A stretch of DNA of 64,000 nucleotides from Mediterraneibacter gnavus ATCC 29149 (lineage in GTDB: Bacteria > Bacillota > Clostridia > Lachnospirales > Lachnospiraceae): the NCBI RefSeq assembly GCF_008121495.1, contig NZ_CP043051.1, positions 2,251,001 through 2,315,000 on the forward strand, written 5' to 3'. This document shows, piece by piece, positions 46,001 through 54,850 of the stretch. Position 1 is the stretch's first letter; each line of letters begins with the position of its first letter. The notes beneath the pieces are model-generated. The model was not told the origin of the DNA. It saw nothing but the letters and a program-made list of their open reading frames with translations, and made no database searches. Both the position numbers and the translations under genes were made by a program.

Positions 46001-46501
46001 ATGGAAATGGTAAAAGCGATCGGGCTGAAAAAATATTATGTTACAGACAGCTATGAAGTCCATGCATTGGATGGAGTGACATTTTCGGTGGAAGATGGAG
46101 AATTTCTTGCAATTGTGGGAACCTCAGGTAGTGGAAAGACAACACTTTTGAATTTGCTTGGAGGTCTGGATGTTCCGACAGAAGGCGGTGTCTGGATCCG
46201 CGGAAAAAGCTTGAAAGATATGGTAGCAGAAGAGCGAACCATATTCCGCAGACGAAATATCGGATTTGTATTTCAGCAGTACAACCTGGTTCCCATGCTC
46301 AGTGTGTATGAAAATATTGTACTTCCACTGTGGCTGGATGGAACAGGGATCGACCAGGAACTCTTTGAGGAAATCGTGATGCTGTTGGGAATTCAGAATC
46401 AACTGGAGCGGCTGCCCGGAACGCTTTCCGGAGGACAGCAGCAGAGAGTGGCGATCGCCAGGGCATTAATGACAAAACCTGCAGTTGTACTGGCAGATGT
46501 A
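46001..46501 (+). pseudogene. LolD/MacB-type ABC ATPase, truncated by mobile DNA
   Basis: The intact start (MEMVKAIGLKKYYVTDSYEV) continues with Walker A GTSGSGKTTLLNLLGGLD (about 43-60), Q-loop FVFQQYNLVPMLSV and signature LSGGQQQRVAIARALM. Coding stops at VVLAD of Walker B: the expected DEPTGNLD is replaced by a foreign TAA at 46505. GGAGGAAG precedes the ATG. The permease of the same operon resumes 8.3 kb later at 54851. Confidence 0.92.
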
Positions 46502-46696
46502 AACTGAACCCCATGTGCTTACTGTACATAGCGTGTACACAGTAGGATTACATGACAATATAGGTACATGATACACAAGTAATGAGAAAAAATGTGTATG
46601 GAGTAGGAAGAAGGTATTGATTATAATGGTATCGTAATTTAAGACACTTCAAGAGACATTTCTTAATGAATCTGATATACTGTAAACACTACAGAA
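46502..46696. other. mobile-DNA junction, no gene
   Basis: 195 bases between the broken ATPase gene and IS3 copy 2. Three related TACAT(A/G) motifs (about 46525, 46549, 46563) and the inverted pair TGTACA-N5-TGTACA could be transposase-binding sites at the end of the three-gene transposon, but this is not certain. Confidence 0.35.
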
Positions 46697-46711
46697 AGAA
46701 GGATTATTATT

Positions 46712-47059
46712 ATGTCTCGAACAAGAAGAAATTTCTCTGCCAAATTCAAATCAGAATTAGTGATTGAACTGCTCAAAGGAGAAAAAGACTTAAATACAAT
46801 CGCAACCGAAAACAATATTCAGCCGAATCTTCTCCGCAACTGGAAGAAGGAGTTCCTCGATAAAGCATCCGTGGTTTTTAATGACACACGAGAGGATAAT
46901 CTGAAAGAAAAACTCGCTTTAGAACGCAAGGAAAAAGCTGAATATGCGAAAAAAGTTGGCCAGCTCACCATGCAGGTGGATTGGTTGAAAAAAAAATCTG
47001 AAGAAACACTTGGACCTGACTACGAGAGTAAATTTAGTCCAAAACCTTTTGAAGACTAA
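46712..47059 (+). CDS. IS3-family transposase OrfA, copy 2
   Basis: This 115-residue protein is identical to the product at 17175. It has an N-terminal helix-turn-helix and a C-terminal coiled coil. It overlaps orfB by 50 bases. Confidence 0.88.
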   Translation: MSRTRRNFSAKFKSELVIELLKGEKDLNTIATENNIQPNLLRNWKKEFLDKASVVFNDTREDNLKEKLALERKEKAEYAKKVGQLTMQVDWLKKKSEETLGPDYESKFSPKPFED

Positions 47060-47870
47060 AGAACTTCCAGTTAAAACAGGAGCTACACTTCTTGATATCA
47101 ATCGTACCAGTGTTTATTACAAGGGCATGCCCATATCTCAGGAGGAGTTGGATTGCAAATCGATCATAGATCGATTACACACGGATAATCCGGCCTGGGG
47201 AGCACGACAACTGTCTGCTCAACTGAAGAAGCGTGGGCATCAGGTTGGTCGCCGGAAAACGCGCCGTTATATGAATGAAATGGGGATTGATCCAATTTAT
47301 CCAAAAATGAACCTTTCTAAACGTATGCGACAGGCTAAAGTCTGCCCGTATCTGCTACGTAACGCCGTTATCGACCGTCCAAATCAGGCATGGTCAATCG
47401 ACATTACATACATCCCCATTAAGCGTGGATTTCTGTATCTGACCGCTGTGATTGACTGGTACAGCCGCTGTATCGTTGGCTGGGAAGTCGATGATACTCT
47501 GGATACCAGAATGGTCATAACTGCGTTAAAAAAGGCGTTTATAGTGGCAAAACCTGTTATCCTGAATTCAGATCAGGGCTGTCAGTTTACAAGCAATGAG
47601 TACATGAATTTCCTCAAAGAGAACCAGATCCGTCAAAGCATGGATGGTAAAAGCCGGTGGGCTGACAATATCATGATTGAACGATGGTTCCGAAGCTTCA
47701 AGTACGAGGAAGCATATCTGACCCAATATAACAATATCAGAGAAGCACGGAAGGCAATCGGTAAATATGTGCACACTTACAACTTTGAACGTTGTCATTC
47801 TGCACTCAATAATCAAACACCGGCATCCTGCTATTATCCGATTCTGTTACTGGATGATCATGCAGCCTAA
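47010..47870 (+). CDS. IS3-family transposase OrfB, copy 2
   Basis: This 286-residue integrase-core protein has the same DDE residues as the copy at 17473 (SIDITYIP, NSDQGCQF, MIERWFRS). It differs by one residue I noticed (LHTDNPAW here, LHTANPAW there). Appears intact. Confidence 0.9.
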   Translation: MDLTTRVNLVQNLLKTKELPVKTGATLLDINRTSVYYKGMPISQEELDCKSIIDRLHTDNPAWGARQLSAQLKKRGHQVGRRKTRRYMNEMGIDPIYPKMNLSKRMRQAKVCPYLLRNAVIDRPNQAWSIDITYIPIKRGFLYLTAVIDWYSRCIVGWEVDDTLDTRMVITALKKAFIVAKPVILNSDQGCQFTSNEYMNFLKENQIRQSMDGKSRWADNIMIERWFRSFKYEEAYLTQYNNIREARKAIGKYVHTYNFERCHSALNNQTPASCYYPILLLDDHAA

Positions 47871-47955
47871 GGGGGGATTTTCTCCCCTACCCAGTTACAT
47901 ATATCAGTTCATTATAAAAAGCTTAGATTTTTGTCTTGACAACTGAACCACTATA

Positions 47956-48475
47956 GGCGCAGGGTGCTGTTGAGCTGTGGCAGACCAGAAAGAAGAACAA
48001 CTGCCCGGTCTTTGGAATCCATTTCAAAGTTGAACGGCATTTTTAAGTCATTGAGCACTGCGTTTCCGATATAGTTCGCTTCATCTATGATAATGACAGG
48101 CGTCTGTCGTTTTTCAAGTACGAGACGGTTGATCTCATCCTGGATGCTCTTGAAGTTATCGGTCTTGCGGAATGCAGGCTGGGCTCCGAGCTCAGTGGCA
48201 AGGTTCCGGTAAAAATCATTTACGGTCAGGGTGGAAAGACTGGAATACATCACTTTATAAAGGGAAGTGTTCAGTCCCGAAGCCCAGTTCCTGACTGCGG
48301 TGGTCTTTCCCCTTCCGGCGCTTCCGGTGAGGAGCCCGAAACCTTTTGTGGTAAGCAGGTAGTCCAGCCGGAACAGAACCTCCTTGTACTCCTGTGTTTC
48401 TACGAGGACTTCCTTTGAGTTTTTCAGGAAAGGATTGAATTCCAATCCGTATCTTGCAGTATAATCCATGCTCAT
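47956..48475 (-). pseudogene. AAA ATPase of the three-gene transposon, C-terminally truncated
   Basis: About 173 of an expected 260-280 residues remain. GLLTGSAGRGKTTAVRNW (about 49-66) is Walker A and TPVIIIDEANYIGNAVLNDL (about 124-143) is Walker B, as in ExeA/TniB/IstB-like ATPases that choose targets for a DDE transposase. The frame runs into IS3 after LPQLNSTLR. The start overlaps the transposase stop by 4 bases. Confidence 0.85.
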
Positions 48476-49725
48476 TCGTCTCCTTTACATAAGTGTACTT
48501 TTTCTCTTTTTATCAATGCGTTTTCCGTTTTGTTCAGAAGTCGGATCGGGGTTAGTGTTCCATCCGATTCCACGATGAAGATCTCTTTCATATCCGGAGA
48601 ATAGCGCAGACGGATGCGCTGCCGTGCAAAACGGTAATCAACTTCGTATTCAATCTGGTCGATGACGATCACACTGTCAGCAGATACCCGGCGTTCAATC
48701 TCCAGAAGGAAGTTTTGGGTGATGTCTTCCTCAGAAAGCCTGCGGATCTGTTCCGGTTCCGAAAAGAAGCGGTCCTGTGGGGACAGCCCGTGGAGGGAAG
48801 AATGGGGGGATTGGTTGTATCTCTGGACAAAAGCATGCAGGCTTCCCCTCAGTTCTTCCAGTGAATGGAAATCCCGCATATCAAGGGCTGCCATCCACTG
48901 ATCCTTCATGGTCCGGAACCATCGCTCGATCTTGGCTTTTCCGGTAGGAGTGTATGGCTGGCAGTAACTGAGTGTTGTACCGATCCTTGCAGCCAGGAGT
49001 TCCATTTGTTTGTTCTTATAAGATTTCCCATTGTCAAAGTTGAAAACTTTGGGGCGCCCGTACTTTGCTATGGCTGATCTCATAACGGACATCAGATTGA
49101 TAAAGTTATCATTGTAGAACACATCGATCCCGGTAATGAACCGGCTGGCATCATCGATCAGGGCAATGATATAGATCCGGTGTTTTTTGCCATCCGAATC
49201 TGTAAGGCGGGGACCGACGCTGCTGTCCCCGCACCAGACCTCATTGATATGAGGGCGTTCATAGCGGCGCATATCCTTGTTCGGTGTCTGCCGCAGTTCC
49301 GACTGAAGCCGTTTCACAAAGCGGCTGACGGTGGATTCGGATACCTGTCCGTTTATTACAGAGCCATCGGATTTCAGCTGCCTGTAAATAGCGGCCGCAG
49401 ACATGCGTGGATAGTTGGTCTTGAAATACCGGATTCTCTCCTGAAGTTCTTCGTCAAGCTTGCGGCTCATGCCGGCATCTGAGCGCCCTTTCGGGACGAG
49501 ACCTTCAAAACCATGGTTCTGATAGTCCAGATACCATTTTTCAATGGTGGCGGGAGCATAATGATGGAGCTTCCCATCGGGTTCCATGAGTCCTTTTGCA
49601 GAAATTTCCGTGTAAAAAGCGGTCTTGCTTGGATAACGTTCATCAAGTCCTGCAATAATCGGTGCGATGGCGCCATAGCGCATCAGTGCGATTTCCTGTT
49701 GTTTTTCTTGTTTCATAGATTTCAT
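48472..49725 (-). CDS. DDE transposase (Mu/TniA-like integrase core)
   Basis: This 417-residue protein has an N-terminal helix-turn-helix pair (HHYAPATIEKWYLDYQNHGF then SESTVSRFVKRLQSEL). The integrase core has Asp in NEVWCGDSSVGPRL, Asp in VFNFDNGKSYKN and Glu in TGKAKIERWFRTMKD. A C-terminal beta-barrel (IEYEVDYRFARQRIRLRY) resembles Mu and IS481/TniA transposases. AAAGGAGG lies before the ATG. It appears intact, but its ATPase partner is not. Confidence 0.9.
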   Translation of the reverse strand: MKSMKQEKQQEIALMRYGAIAPIIAGLDERYPSKTAFYTEISAKGLMEPDGKLHHYAPATIEKWYLDYQNHGFEGLVPKGRSDAGMSRKLDEELQERIRYFKTNYPRMSAAAIYRQLKSDGSVINGQVSESTVSRFVKRLQSELRQTPNKDMRRYERPHINEVWCGDSSVGPRLTDSDGKKHRIYIIALIDDASRFITGIDVFYNDNFINLMSVMRSAIAKYGRPKVFNFDNGKSYKNKQMELLAARIGTTLSYCQPYTPTGKAKIERWFRTMKDQWMAALDMRDFHSLEELRGSLHAFVQRYNQSPHSSLHGLSPQDRFFSEPEQIRRLSEEDITQNFLLEIERRVSADSVIVIDQIEYEVDYRFARQRIRLRYSPDMKEIFIVESDGTLTPIRLLNKTENALIKREKVHLCKGDE

Positions 49726-49777
49726 CTGCCTCCTTTTTCTAAAGGATAAGGGATAAAACCAGACCTGTCGTGTAAGG

Positions 49778-50299
49778 TTATGTTGGCAGGATAAAAAGTT
49801 TATTGGAGGTTGATTTAATCTGCATGAACTGTCTGGAAAAGAGGGAAAAGCATCCTGAAATCAGGCTGGGGATATCGGGGAGGTAAAGCCTCATGGAGAG
49901 CAGCCGCTGCTTCCAATGTAAGCGGTAGTTCCGGATGATGGATTTCAGGTTGTTTTCATCCACGAGGTATTGTTCTTCCAGTATGTTCCGGAATCCGGTT
50001 TCATGTTCATAAGCCTGAATCAGACGGACGTGCAGGGCCAGGGGGATCTGGGAATACGGGACCATGGATGAAAGCAGTAATGCATGGGTATGTCCGCAGA
50101 TTTTGCAGTACACACGAACAACGGAAAGGGAGAGGATCCTGTCAGCAAGCTGGATGCTGCGTTTATAAGAGCCATGACGGATGAGACAGCCGGAGTGACC
50201 GCAGACACATGAAATAAGGTTCAGATCAAGGGAATCTATTGTTTTATTGTAAAAATCCTGAGAAATAAGGTTGTAGTTTTCTGTTTTAACTGTTATCAT
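49778..50299 (-). CDS. DUF6431 zinc-ribbon transposon protein
   Basis: This 173-residue protein contains CVCGHSGCLIRHGSYKRSI and VYCKICGHTHALL, two Cys pairs that would bind zinc, followed by a helical region (LALHVRLIQAYEHETGFRN). It matches what I recall as DUF6431, regularly placed upstream of this DDE transposase type. A role in end or target recognition, like TniQ, is a guess from position. Confidence 0.75.
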   Translation of the reverse strand: MITVKTENYNLISQDFYNKTIDSLDLNLISCVCGHSGCLIRHGSYKRSIQLADRILSLSVVRVYCKICGHTHALLLSSMVPYSQIPLALHVRLIQAYEHETGFRNILEEQYLVDENNLKSIIRNYRLHWKQRLLSMRLYLPDIPSLISGCFSLFSRQFMQIKSTSNKLFILPT

Positions 50300-50652
50300 A
50301 GGTATGTATGAATGTAGCGAGAGCTATGTTTAGGTGAAGGCAGAAACTAAACTTTGGTAGGGGAGGTTTCTGCTTTCTTAATTTCATGGTTACAAAACCA
50401 TATGATAACACAAGAGGTCTCAGGATAAAACAATTTGATGGAAAATACGTCAGATTCCTTTATTCTAAGACCTCTTTTATTACGCCTTAAAGATGAAAAA
50501 TAAGTTTGTTATAGTGTGCTTGATAATACCATTTTCAACTATTCAGTACAGGATACAATGACTGTTCTACACTTTAAGCCCTTGTTTTGAGGTGAATATT
50601 TAAAGAAAAAGCCCAAAAATCAATAAATTAGGGCTTGAAATTATAGGAAGGA
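50300..50652. other. intergenic region with two terminator-like hairpins
   Basis: GCAGAAAC/GTTTCTGC (50340-50373, then CTTTCTT) and AAGAGGTCT/AGACCTCTT (50412-50476, then TTTT) are plus-strand terminator-like hairpins. GCCC/GGGC pairs lie at 50611-50634 before the next gene. No coding sequence was seen. Confidence 0.6.
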
Positions 50653-50664
50653 GTGTTTGATGGT

Positions 50665-50842
50665 ATGTATTTATTTGATGAACAACCTATAGTCGCAAAT
50701 AAAACTCTTGCAAGAGAATTAGGATTAAACGAAGCGCTTGTACTACAGCAGATCAATTATTGGATAGAAATAAATAAAAAATCGGGAAAGAATTACCATG
50801 ATGGGAAATACTGGACATATAATTCAATTCGAGCATGTATAC
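50665..50842 (+). pseudogene. replication initiator/DnaD-like protein, 5' fragment
   Basis: MYLFDEQPIVANKTLARELG then LNEALVLQQINYWIEINKKS and GKYWTYNSIRA is the winged-helix start of the replication-initiator or phage replisome-organiser proteins common on Firmicute plasmids and integrative elements. It is cut at the CCTAA element at 50843 and no continuation is found to the right, so only about 59 codons remain. Confidence 0.7.
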
Positions 50843-52480
50843 CCTAACCCGGATAAACCGGAAAAGTTATTTTTATTTTCTACCCCTTGTGTTATTCTAA
50901 AGAAAAAGGGGGTTTTTATATGTTACTCACTGATAAATACGCTGATAAAATTCATGGCATCATTACCTGTTATGACCGCATGATCATTCAGGGATATATC
51001 CCAAACTGGAGCCATGCGGAAGCAATGACTGCCTATATGAAACTCAACGGTATCCGTATTTTTGATTATCCCACCAGTTTCTCCCAGCCCCTTACGGAAC
51101 AGGTCCGTCAGAATGCGGAAAAGATTGATCACGAAAATGGAATGGAAATTGAGTTCATCCGAAAACTCCATGCTTTTCGAAAAGATGACCGCATCCAGAA
51201 CATCATTGCCGAAACCGGAAAAACGGAAGGTCTGATCCATATCTTTTCTGCTATGGAATGCTGTAATACCTACAGGCCCTGGCATGATAAAACAACTGGG
51301 AAGACCTTCCTGAAGTTTGACCAGAGCAAGTGTCTTCATTACTATTTCTATTTTATCGACAGGGAACTTGGCCTTTGCTATCTTCGTGTCCCTACATGGC
51401 CGCCTTTCCGTCTTCAGTTTTACATGAACGGTCATAACCTGCTCGCCTATAAGCTTGATAAAAAACAGCTTTCTTACCGGATGCAGGACAACGCGTTCCT
51501 TGAAATCTCCGATATTGAAACTGCTCAGAAACTTTCTGACCGTATCAACCCGCAAGGGCTCCATAAAGTTCTCGATGTCTTTGCCAGACGCTACAGTCCC
51601 GTTCCGGAATCTCTCGGGCTGGGTTATACCTGGACGGTTCAGCAGATCGAATGTGCCACGGATATCATGTTCCGTAAGCCGGAATACCTGGCACCAATCT
51701 ATGATGAAATCATCCACACTGCGATATATACTGTGAAGCCTGACAACATCGCCACTTTCCTTGGACAGCGAATCACTTATAACTGTACCAAAGAGATTGG
51801 CACAAACTATAATCAGCGCATCCTCGGAACGAGGATCAAGCACCACATGGGTGATGTGTCCATAAAAATGTATGACAAGTTTGGCTGTGTACTGCGAATT
51901 GAAAGCACCTGCAATGATATCAGTACGTTCCGTGTGGAGCGGGAAGTTCAGCATAGGGATGGAACATCCGATATTCGGAAAGCCCCTTTAAAAAAGAGTA
52001 TTTACAGTTTATATCAGTTATTCACAATCCTGAAATCTACGAATTACAGATACCTTGAATTTATCTCATCCTTTGATGATCACAGCAGCGGCAGGAAGAA
52101 ATTGGATGAAGTCAGTCATTCCCGGAGGGAAAAGGAACGAACCTATCGCGGATTCAACTTTTTTGATTCCCGTGATCTGTCTGTACTGGAAGCTATCAGC
52201 AAAGGGGAATACATGACATTCGGGATACAAGGAAAACAGATCCGCCAGCATCTTCCGAAAATCACTCCGTCTGCCATGACAAGGATCTTTAAACGTCTGA
52301 AAGTCCATGAACTGATTGAAAAAATCCCAGGATCCTATAAATATTTGATAACGGCTCTTGGAAAAGAGATCATAGCTGCTGGTTTATCGATAAAAAACCT
52401 TATCCTTGTTCCGGCCTTACGTCTTGATTTTCCTGATGCCGAAATTTTGCCATTTTGCGTAGAAAATCATTTATAAGTGG
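50843..52480 (+). mobile_element. CCTAA-bounded IS-like element, copy 2
   Basis: 1,638 bases, about 99% identical to 9064-10702, same orientation, with CCTAA at 50843-50847 and 52481-52485. Unlike copy 1, the flanks do not rejoin into one gene. A one-base deletion near 52414 changes the last codons of its gene. Confidence 0.85.
50920..52476 (+). CDS. putative transposition protein of the CCTAA element, copy 2
   Basis: This 518-residue protein is nearly identical to the product at 9141. Noticed differences: Ala for Val near residue 9, Asp for Ala in KIDHENGM, Thr for Ala in KSTNYRYL and Glu for Gly in VHELIEK. A one-base loss near 52414 replaces the short ending with RLDFPDAEILPFCVENHL. Which ending is ancestral is unclear. 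Confidence 0.7.
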   Translation: MLLTDKYADKIHGIITCYDRMIIQGYIPNWSHAEAMTAYMKLNGIRIFDYPTSFSQPLTEQVRQNAEKIDHENGMEIEFIRKLHAFRKDDRIQNIIAETGKTEGLIHIFSAMECCNTYRPWHDKTTGKTFLKFDQSKCLHYYFYFIDRELGLCYLRVPTWPPFRLQFYMNGHNLLAYKLDKKQLSYRMQDNAFLEISDIETAQKLSDRINPQGLHKVLDVFARRYSPVPESLGLGYTWTVQQIECATDIMFRKPEYLAPIYDEIIHTAIYTVKPDNIATFLGQRITYNCTKEIGTNYNQRILGTRIKHHMGDVSIKMYDKFGCVLRIESTCNDISTFRVEREVQHRDGTSDIRKAPLKKSIYSLYQLFTILKSTNYRYLEFISSFDDHSSGRKKLDEVSHSRREKERTYRGFNFFDSRDLSVLEAISKGEYMTFGIQGKQIRQHLPKITPSAMTRIFKRLKVHELIEKIPGSYKYLITALGKEIIAAGLSIKNLILVPALRLDFPDAEILPFCVENHL

Positions 52481-52611
52481 CCTAATGAATTATACCATAG
52501 TTTGGAAAAATAAAAAATTATATTTCATCAACGTTTCATAAAAGGTGTGTAGAATGTTATTGAAAGTAGATATAAAATGCTATTGTGTAAAAAATAAAGG
52601 AGGAATAATTT

Positions 52612-53769
52612 ATGAAAAAAATAGTATCAAGAGGAGCATGCCTATTACTTGCATCATGTTTGAGCTTAAACGCAGTTGGGTGTCAAAAAAGTAATGAAAA
52701 CAATAAAATTAAAGAAGGACAATCCATAAGTTCTGAAGAGGCAGGCATGTCAATTAATGCAAATGGCAAAAATGAAACTTTTAAGCCATCAGATTATACA
52801 TTGGAGGCAAAGAAAGAATATGTTTATGAATATTTAGGGCTTGAATTTAAACTCTCAGACAAATTTAGAAATTATATAGCTGATAAAAAGATAGCGATGT
52901 TAGATGATCAAAGTCCTATAGATAAAGAACTAAAGTATGCTATTTTGACATTTGAAAAAATGACAGAAGAACAAAAAAATGCAGTTATAGAAAAGATGGG
53001 CGATGGATATAAAAATTGGCAAAATGAGCTTGAAAGAATTGGGACTATTGGTATATTCGAAAAAAATACATCAGAAGAAAAAATATCTAAAATTACAAAA
53101 TGTGATACTCATACTAAAATAGGAGTTTCAAGTGATGGAAAATACGATTGCTATTTAAGCACAAATAGCGGAGCTGAAAGTAATCTTCTGGATGAATTAA
53201 AAAGAACTGAGATTCAAATTATAGATAAAAAAGAACGTCCTGAAAATGGTTTTGTGCTATCAGAAAAAACTGATTTAGAAAATACAGAAGCATTTAACAA
53301 AGAATCGGTTAAAGATTTACGTAAACTATCAACAAAGGACATAAATGGCAAGGATTTTACAAGTAAAGATTTTGAGAAGTATGATCTTACTATGGTAAAT
53401 GTATTTGCAACTTGGTGTACAGCTTGTGTAAAGGAAATTCCTGATTTGGTTGAGGTTCAGAATGAAATGAAAAGCAAGGGTGTAAATATCGTTGGAGTTG
53501 TTACAGATACTGTTGATGATACCGGTGAAAACAAGGAAGCAATTGAAAAGTCAAAGTTAATACATGAAAAGACAAAGGCTTCATATCCTTTCTTAATGCC
53601 AGATAAGACAAACTTTAATGGTAGATTGAATGGTATACAGGCTATGCCAGAGACTTTCTTTGTTGATAGTAATGGAAATATTGTAGGTGATACTTATTCT
53701 GGGGCAAAGAGTGCAAAGGAATGGAAGCAGGTAATTGAAAAAGAATTGGAAAAAATAAAAAATAAATAA
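52612..53769 (+). CDS. lipoprotein with C-terminal TlpA/ResA-like thioredoxin domain
   Basis: This gene encodes 385 residues. A signal peptide with lipobox (LSLNAVGCQKS, Cys at about 24) anchors it to the outer face of the membrane. An unassigned middle domain (about 60-220) is followed by a thioredoxin-like domain with active site VFATWCTACVKEIPDLVEV (WCxxC, about 266-275) and cis-Pro region QAMPETFFVDSNG. It probably reduces disulfides or passes electrons outside the cell. AAGGAGG precedes the ATG. Two redox genes follow in the same operon. Confidence 0.88.
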   Translation: MKKIVSRGACLLLASCLSLNAVGCQKSNENNKIKEGQSISSEEAGMSINANGKNETFKPSDYTLEAKKEYVYEYLGLEFKLSDKFRNYIADKKIAMLDDQSPIDKELKYAILTFEKMTEEQKNAVIEKMGDGYKNWQNELERIGTIGIFEKNTSEEKISKITKCDTHTKIGVSSDGKYDCYLSTNSGAESNLLDELKRTEIQIIDKKERPENGFVLSEKTDLENTEAFNKESVKDLRKLSTKDINGKDFTSKDFEKYDLTMVNVFATWCTACVKEIPDLVEVQNEMKSKGVNIVGVVTDTVDDTGENKEAIEKSKLIHEKTKASYPFLMPDKTNFNGRLNGIQAMPETFFVDSNGNIVGDTYSGAKSAKEWKQVIEKELEKIKNK

Positions 53770-53790
53770 AAGTAAAGCGGTGATTGGTAT

Positions 53791-53943
53791 ATGGTTAATA
53801 AATTTTTAAAAAGCCGTGCCTTGTCTTTATTAATTATCTTTATTAGTATGGCGATGATTTACTATGGTCATAGTAATGGAGAAACTAAAGTTGTCTTGGA
53901 TAAGGCGATAAGAATTTGTATGGAGTGTATTGGAATTGGATAG
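53791..53943 (+). CDS. CD1871A-family CXXC membrane peptide
   Basis: This 50-residue peptide has one membrane segment (ALSLLIIFISMAMIYYG) and a C-terminal CMECIGIG, the CXXC signature of the CD1871A family named after a C. difficile gene in a conjugative-transposon region, as I recall. It lies between a thioredoxin-like lipoprotein and a polyferredoxin, so it is probably a small electron-transfer partner. It overlaps the next gene by 14 bases. Confidence 0.85.
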   Translation: MVNKFLKSRALSLLIIFISMAMIYYGHSNGETKVVLDKAIRICMECIGIG

Positions 53944-54826
53944 AATTAAAAATATTATAAATGGTAGTACAAAAAAAGATAAATATAAAATAAGAGATCG
54001 TTTTAGGCATTTATTTCAATCCGTTTGGTTTTTAATTACTAATTCCTACTTTGAAGGGTTTAAGACTGGTAAAATCTACGGTGGGAATTTAAAGAAAATT
54101 TGTGTTCCAGGTATGAATTGTTATTCATGCCCGGGAGCAAAAGGTTCTTGTCCAATAGGATCACTACAGGCAGTGATTGGAAATTCAAAATATAAGATTA
54201 GTTATTATATAGTTGGGATTTTGTTTTTTATAGGAGCATTGGTGGGAAGATTTGTTTGTGGATGGCTGTGTCCATTTGGATTGATTCAAGATTTGCTACA
54301 TAAGATTCCCTTTTTTAAAAAAGTTGAAACATTTAAGTTTGATAAACATTTGAGAAAATTGAAATACATAATATTACTTGTATTTGTAATAATATTACCT
54401 TTATTTTTGGTTGATATTTTAGGTCAGGGTTCTCCGTATTTTTGTAAACTTATTTGTCCGATTGGTATGCTGGAAGGAGGATTACCACTTGTTTTATTAA
54501 ATAAAAGTATGAGAAATGCGATAGGTTTCTTGTATTATTGGAAAGGAATCATTCTAATAGTTACTTTGTTACTTTCTATAATTATATATAGACCTTTTTG
54601 TAAATATATATGTCCACTTGGAGCTATTTACTCAATTTTTAACCCTATTTCAATATTTAGATATAGATTGGATACGGATAAGTGTATTAATTGTGGAAAA
54701 TGTAAAAAAGTTTGCCAAATGAATATAGATCCAGTTGAGAATTGCAATCATCTGGAGTGTATCAGATGTGGACGATGTAAAAATGCTTGTCCAGTGGATG
54801 CAATTAGTTATGGAGTAAGAAAATAG
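53930..54826 (+). CDS. membrane polyferredoxin (NapH-like 4Fe-4S protein)
   Basis: This 298-residue protein starts at TTG 53930 with GGAG five bases before it. Cys-rich motifs CYSCPGAKGSCPIG, FVCGWLCPFGLIQDLLHK and FCKYICPLGAIYS alternate with about five membrane segments. Two C-terminal 4Fe-4S motifs (CINCGKCKKVCQMNIDP and CIRCGRCKNACPVDA) follow. NapH/YccM-like proteins carry electrons across the membrane, here probably to the thioredoxin-like lipoprotein. The cassette is a typical cargo of integrative elements. Confidence 0.88.
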   Translation: MELDRIKNIINGSTKKDKYKIRDRFRHLFQSVWFLITNSYFEGFKTGKIYGGNLKKICVPGMNCYSCPGAKGSCPIGSLQAVIGNSKYKISYYIVGILFFIGALVGRFVCGWLCPFGLIQDLLHKIPFFKKVETFKFDKHLRKLKYIILLVFVIILPLFLVDILGQGSPYFCKLICPIGMLEGGLPLVLLNKSMRNAIGFLYYWKGIILIVTLLLSIIIYRPFCKYICPLGAIYSIFNPISIFRYRLDTDKCINCGKCKKVCQMNIDPVENCNHLECIRCGRCKNACPVDAISYGVRK

Positions 54827-54850
54827 AGAGGAGTAGTTAGGAAACCAATA

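Larger units (their letters stand above)
46697..47955 (+). mobile_element. IS3-family element, copy 2
   Basis: Same 1,259-base block as 17160-18418 and in the same orientation. It is inserted into the ATPase gene of the three-gene transposon, whose coding sequence is cut at 47956. The two copies flank the 29.5 kb that contain the CRISPR-Cas locus as direct repeats. Confidence 0.88.
47956..50299 (-). mobile_element. three-gene DDE/AAA/DUF6431 transposon, truncated by IS3
   Basis: Three genes on the minus strand in the order DUF6431 zinc-ribbon protein, DDE transposase, AAA ATPase. The last is cut by IS3 copy 2. The composition recalls TniA/TniB/TniQ (Tn5053/Tn7-like) and IS21 systems, with a DUF6431 protein in the third place. 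Neither end could be fixed from sequence. Confidence 0.7.
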
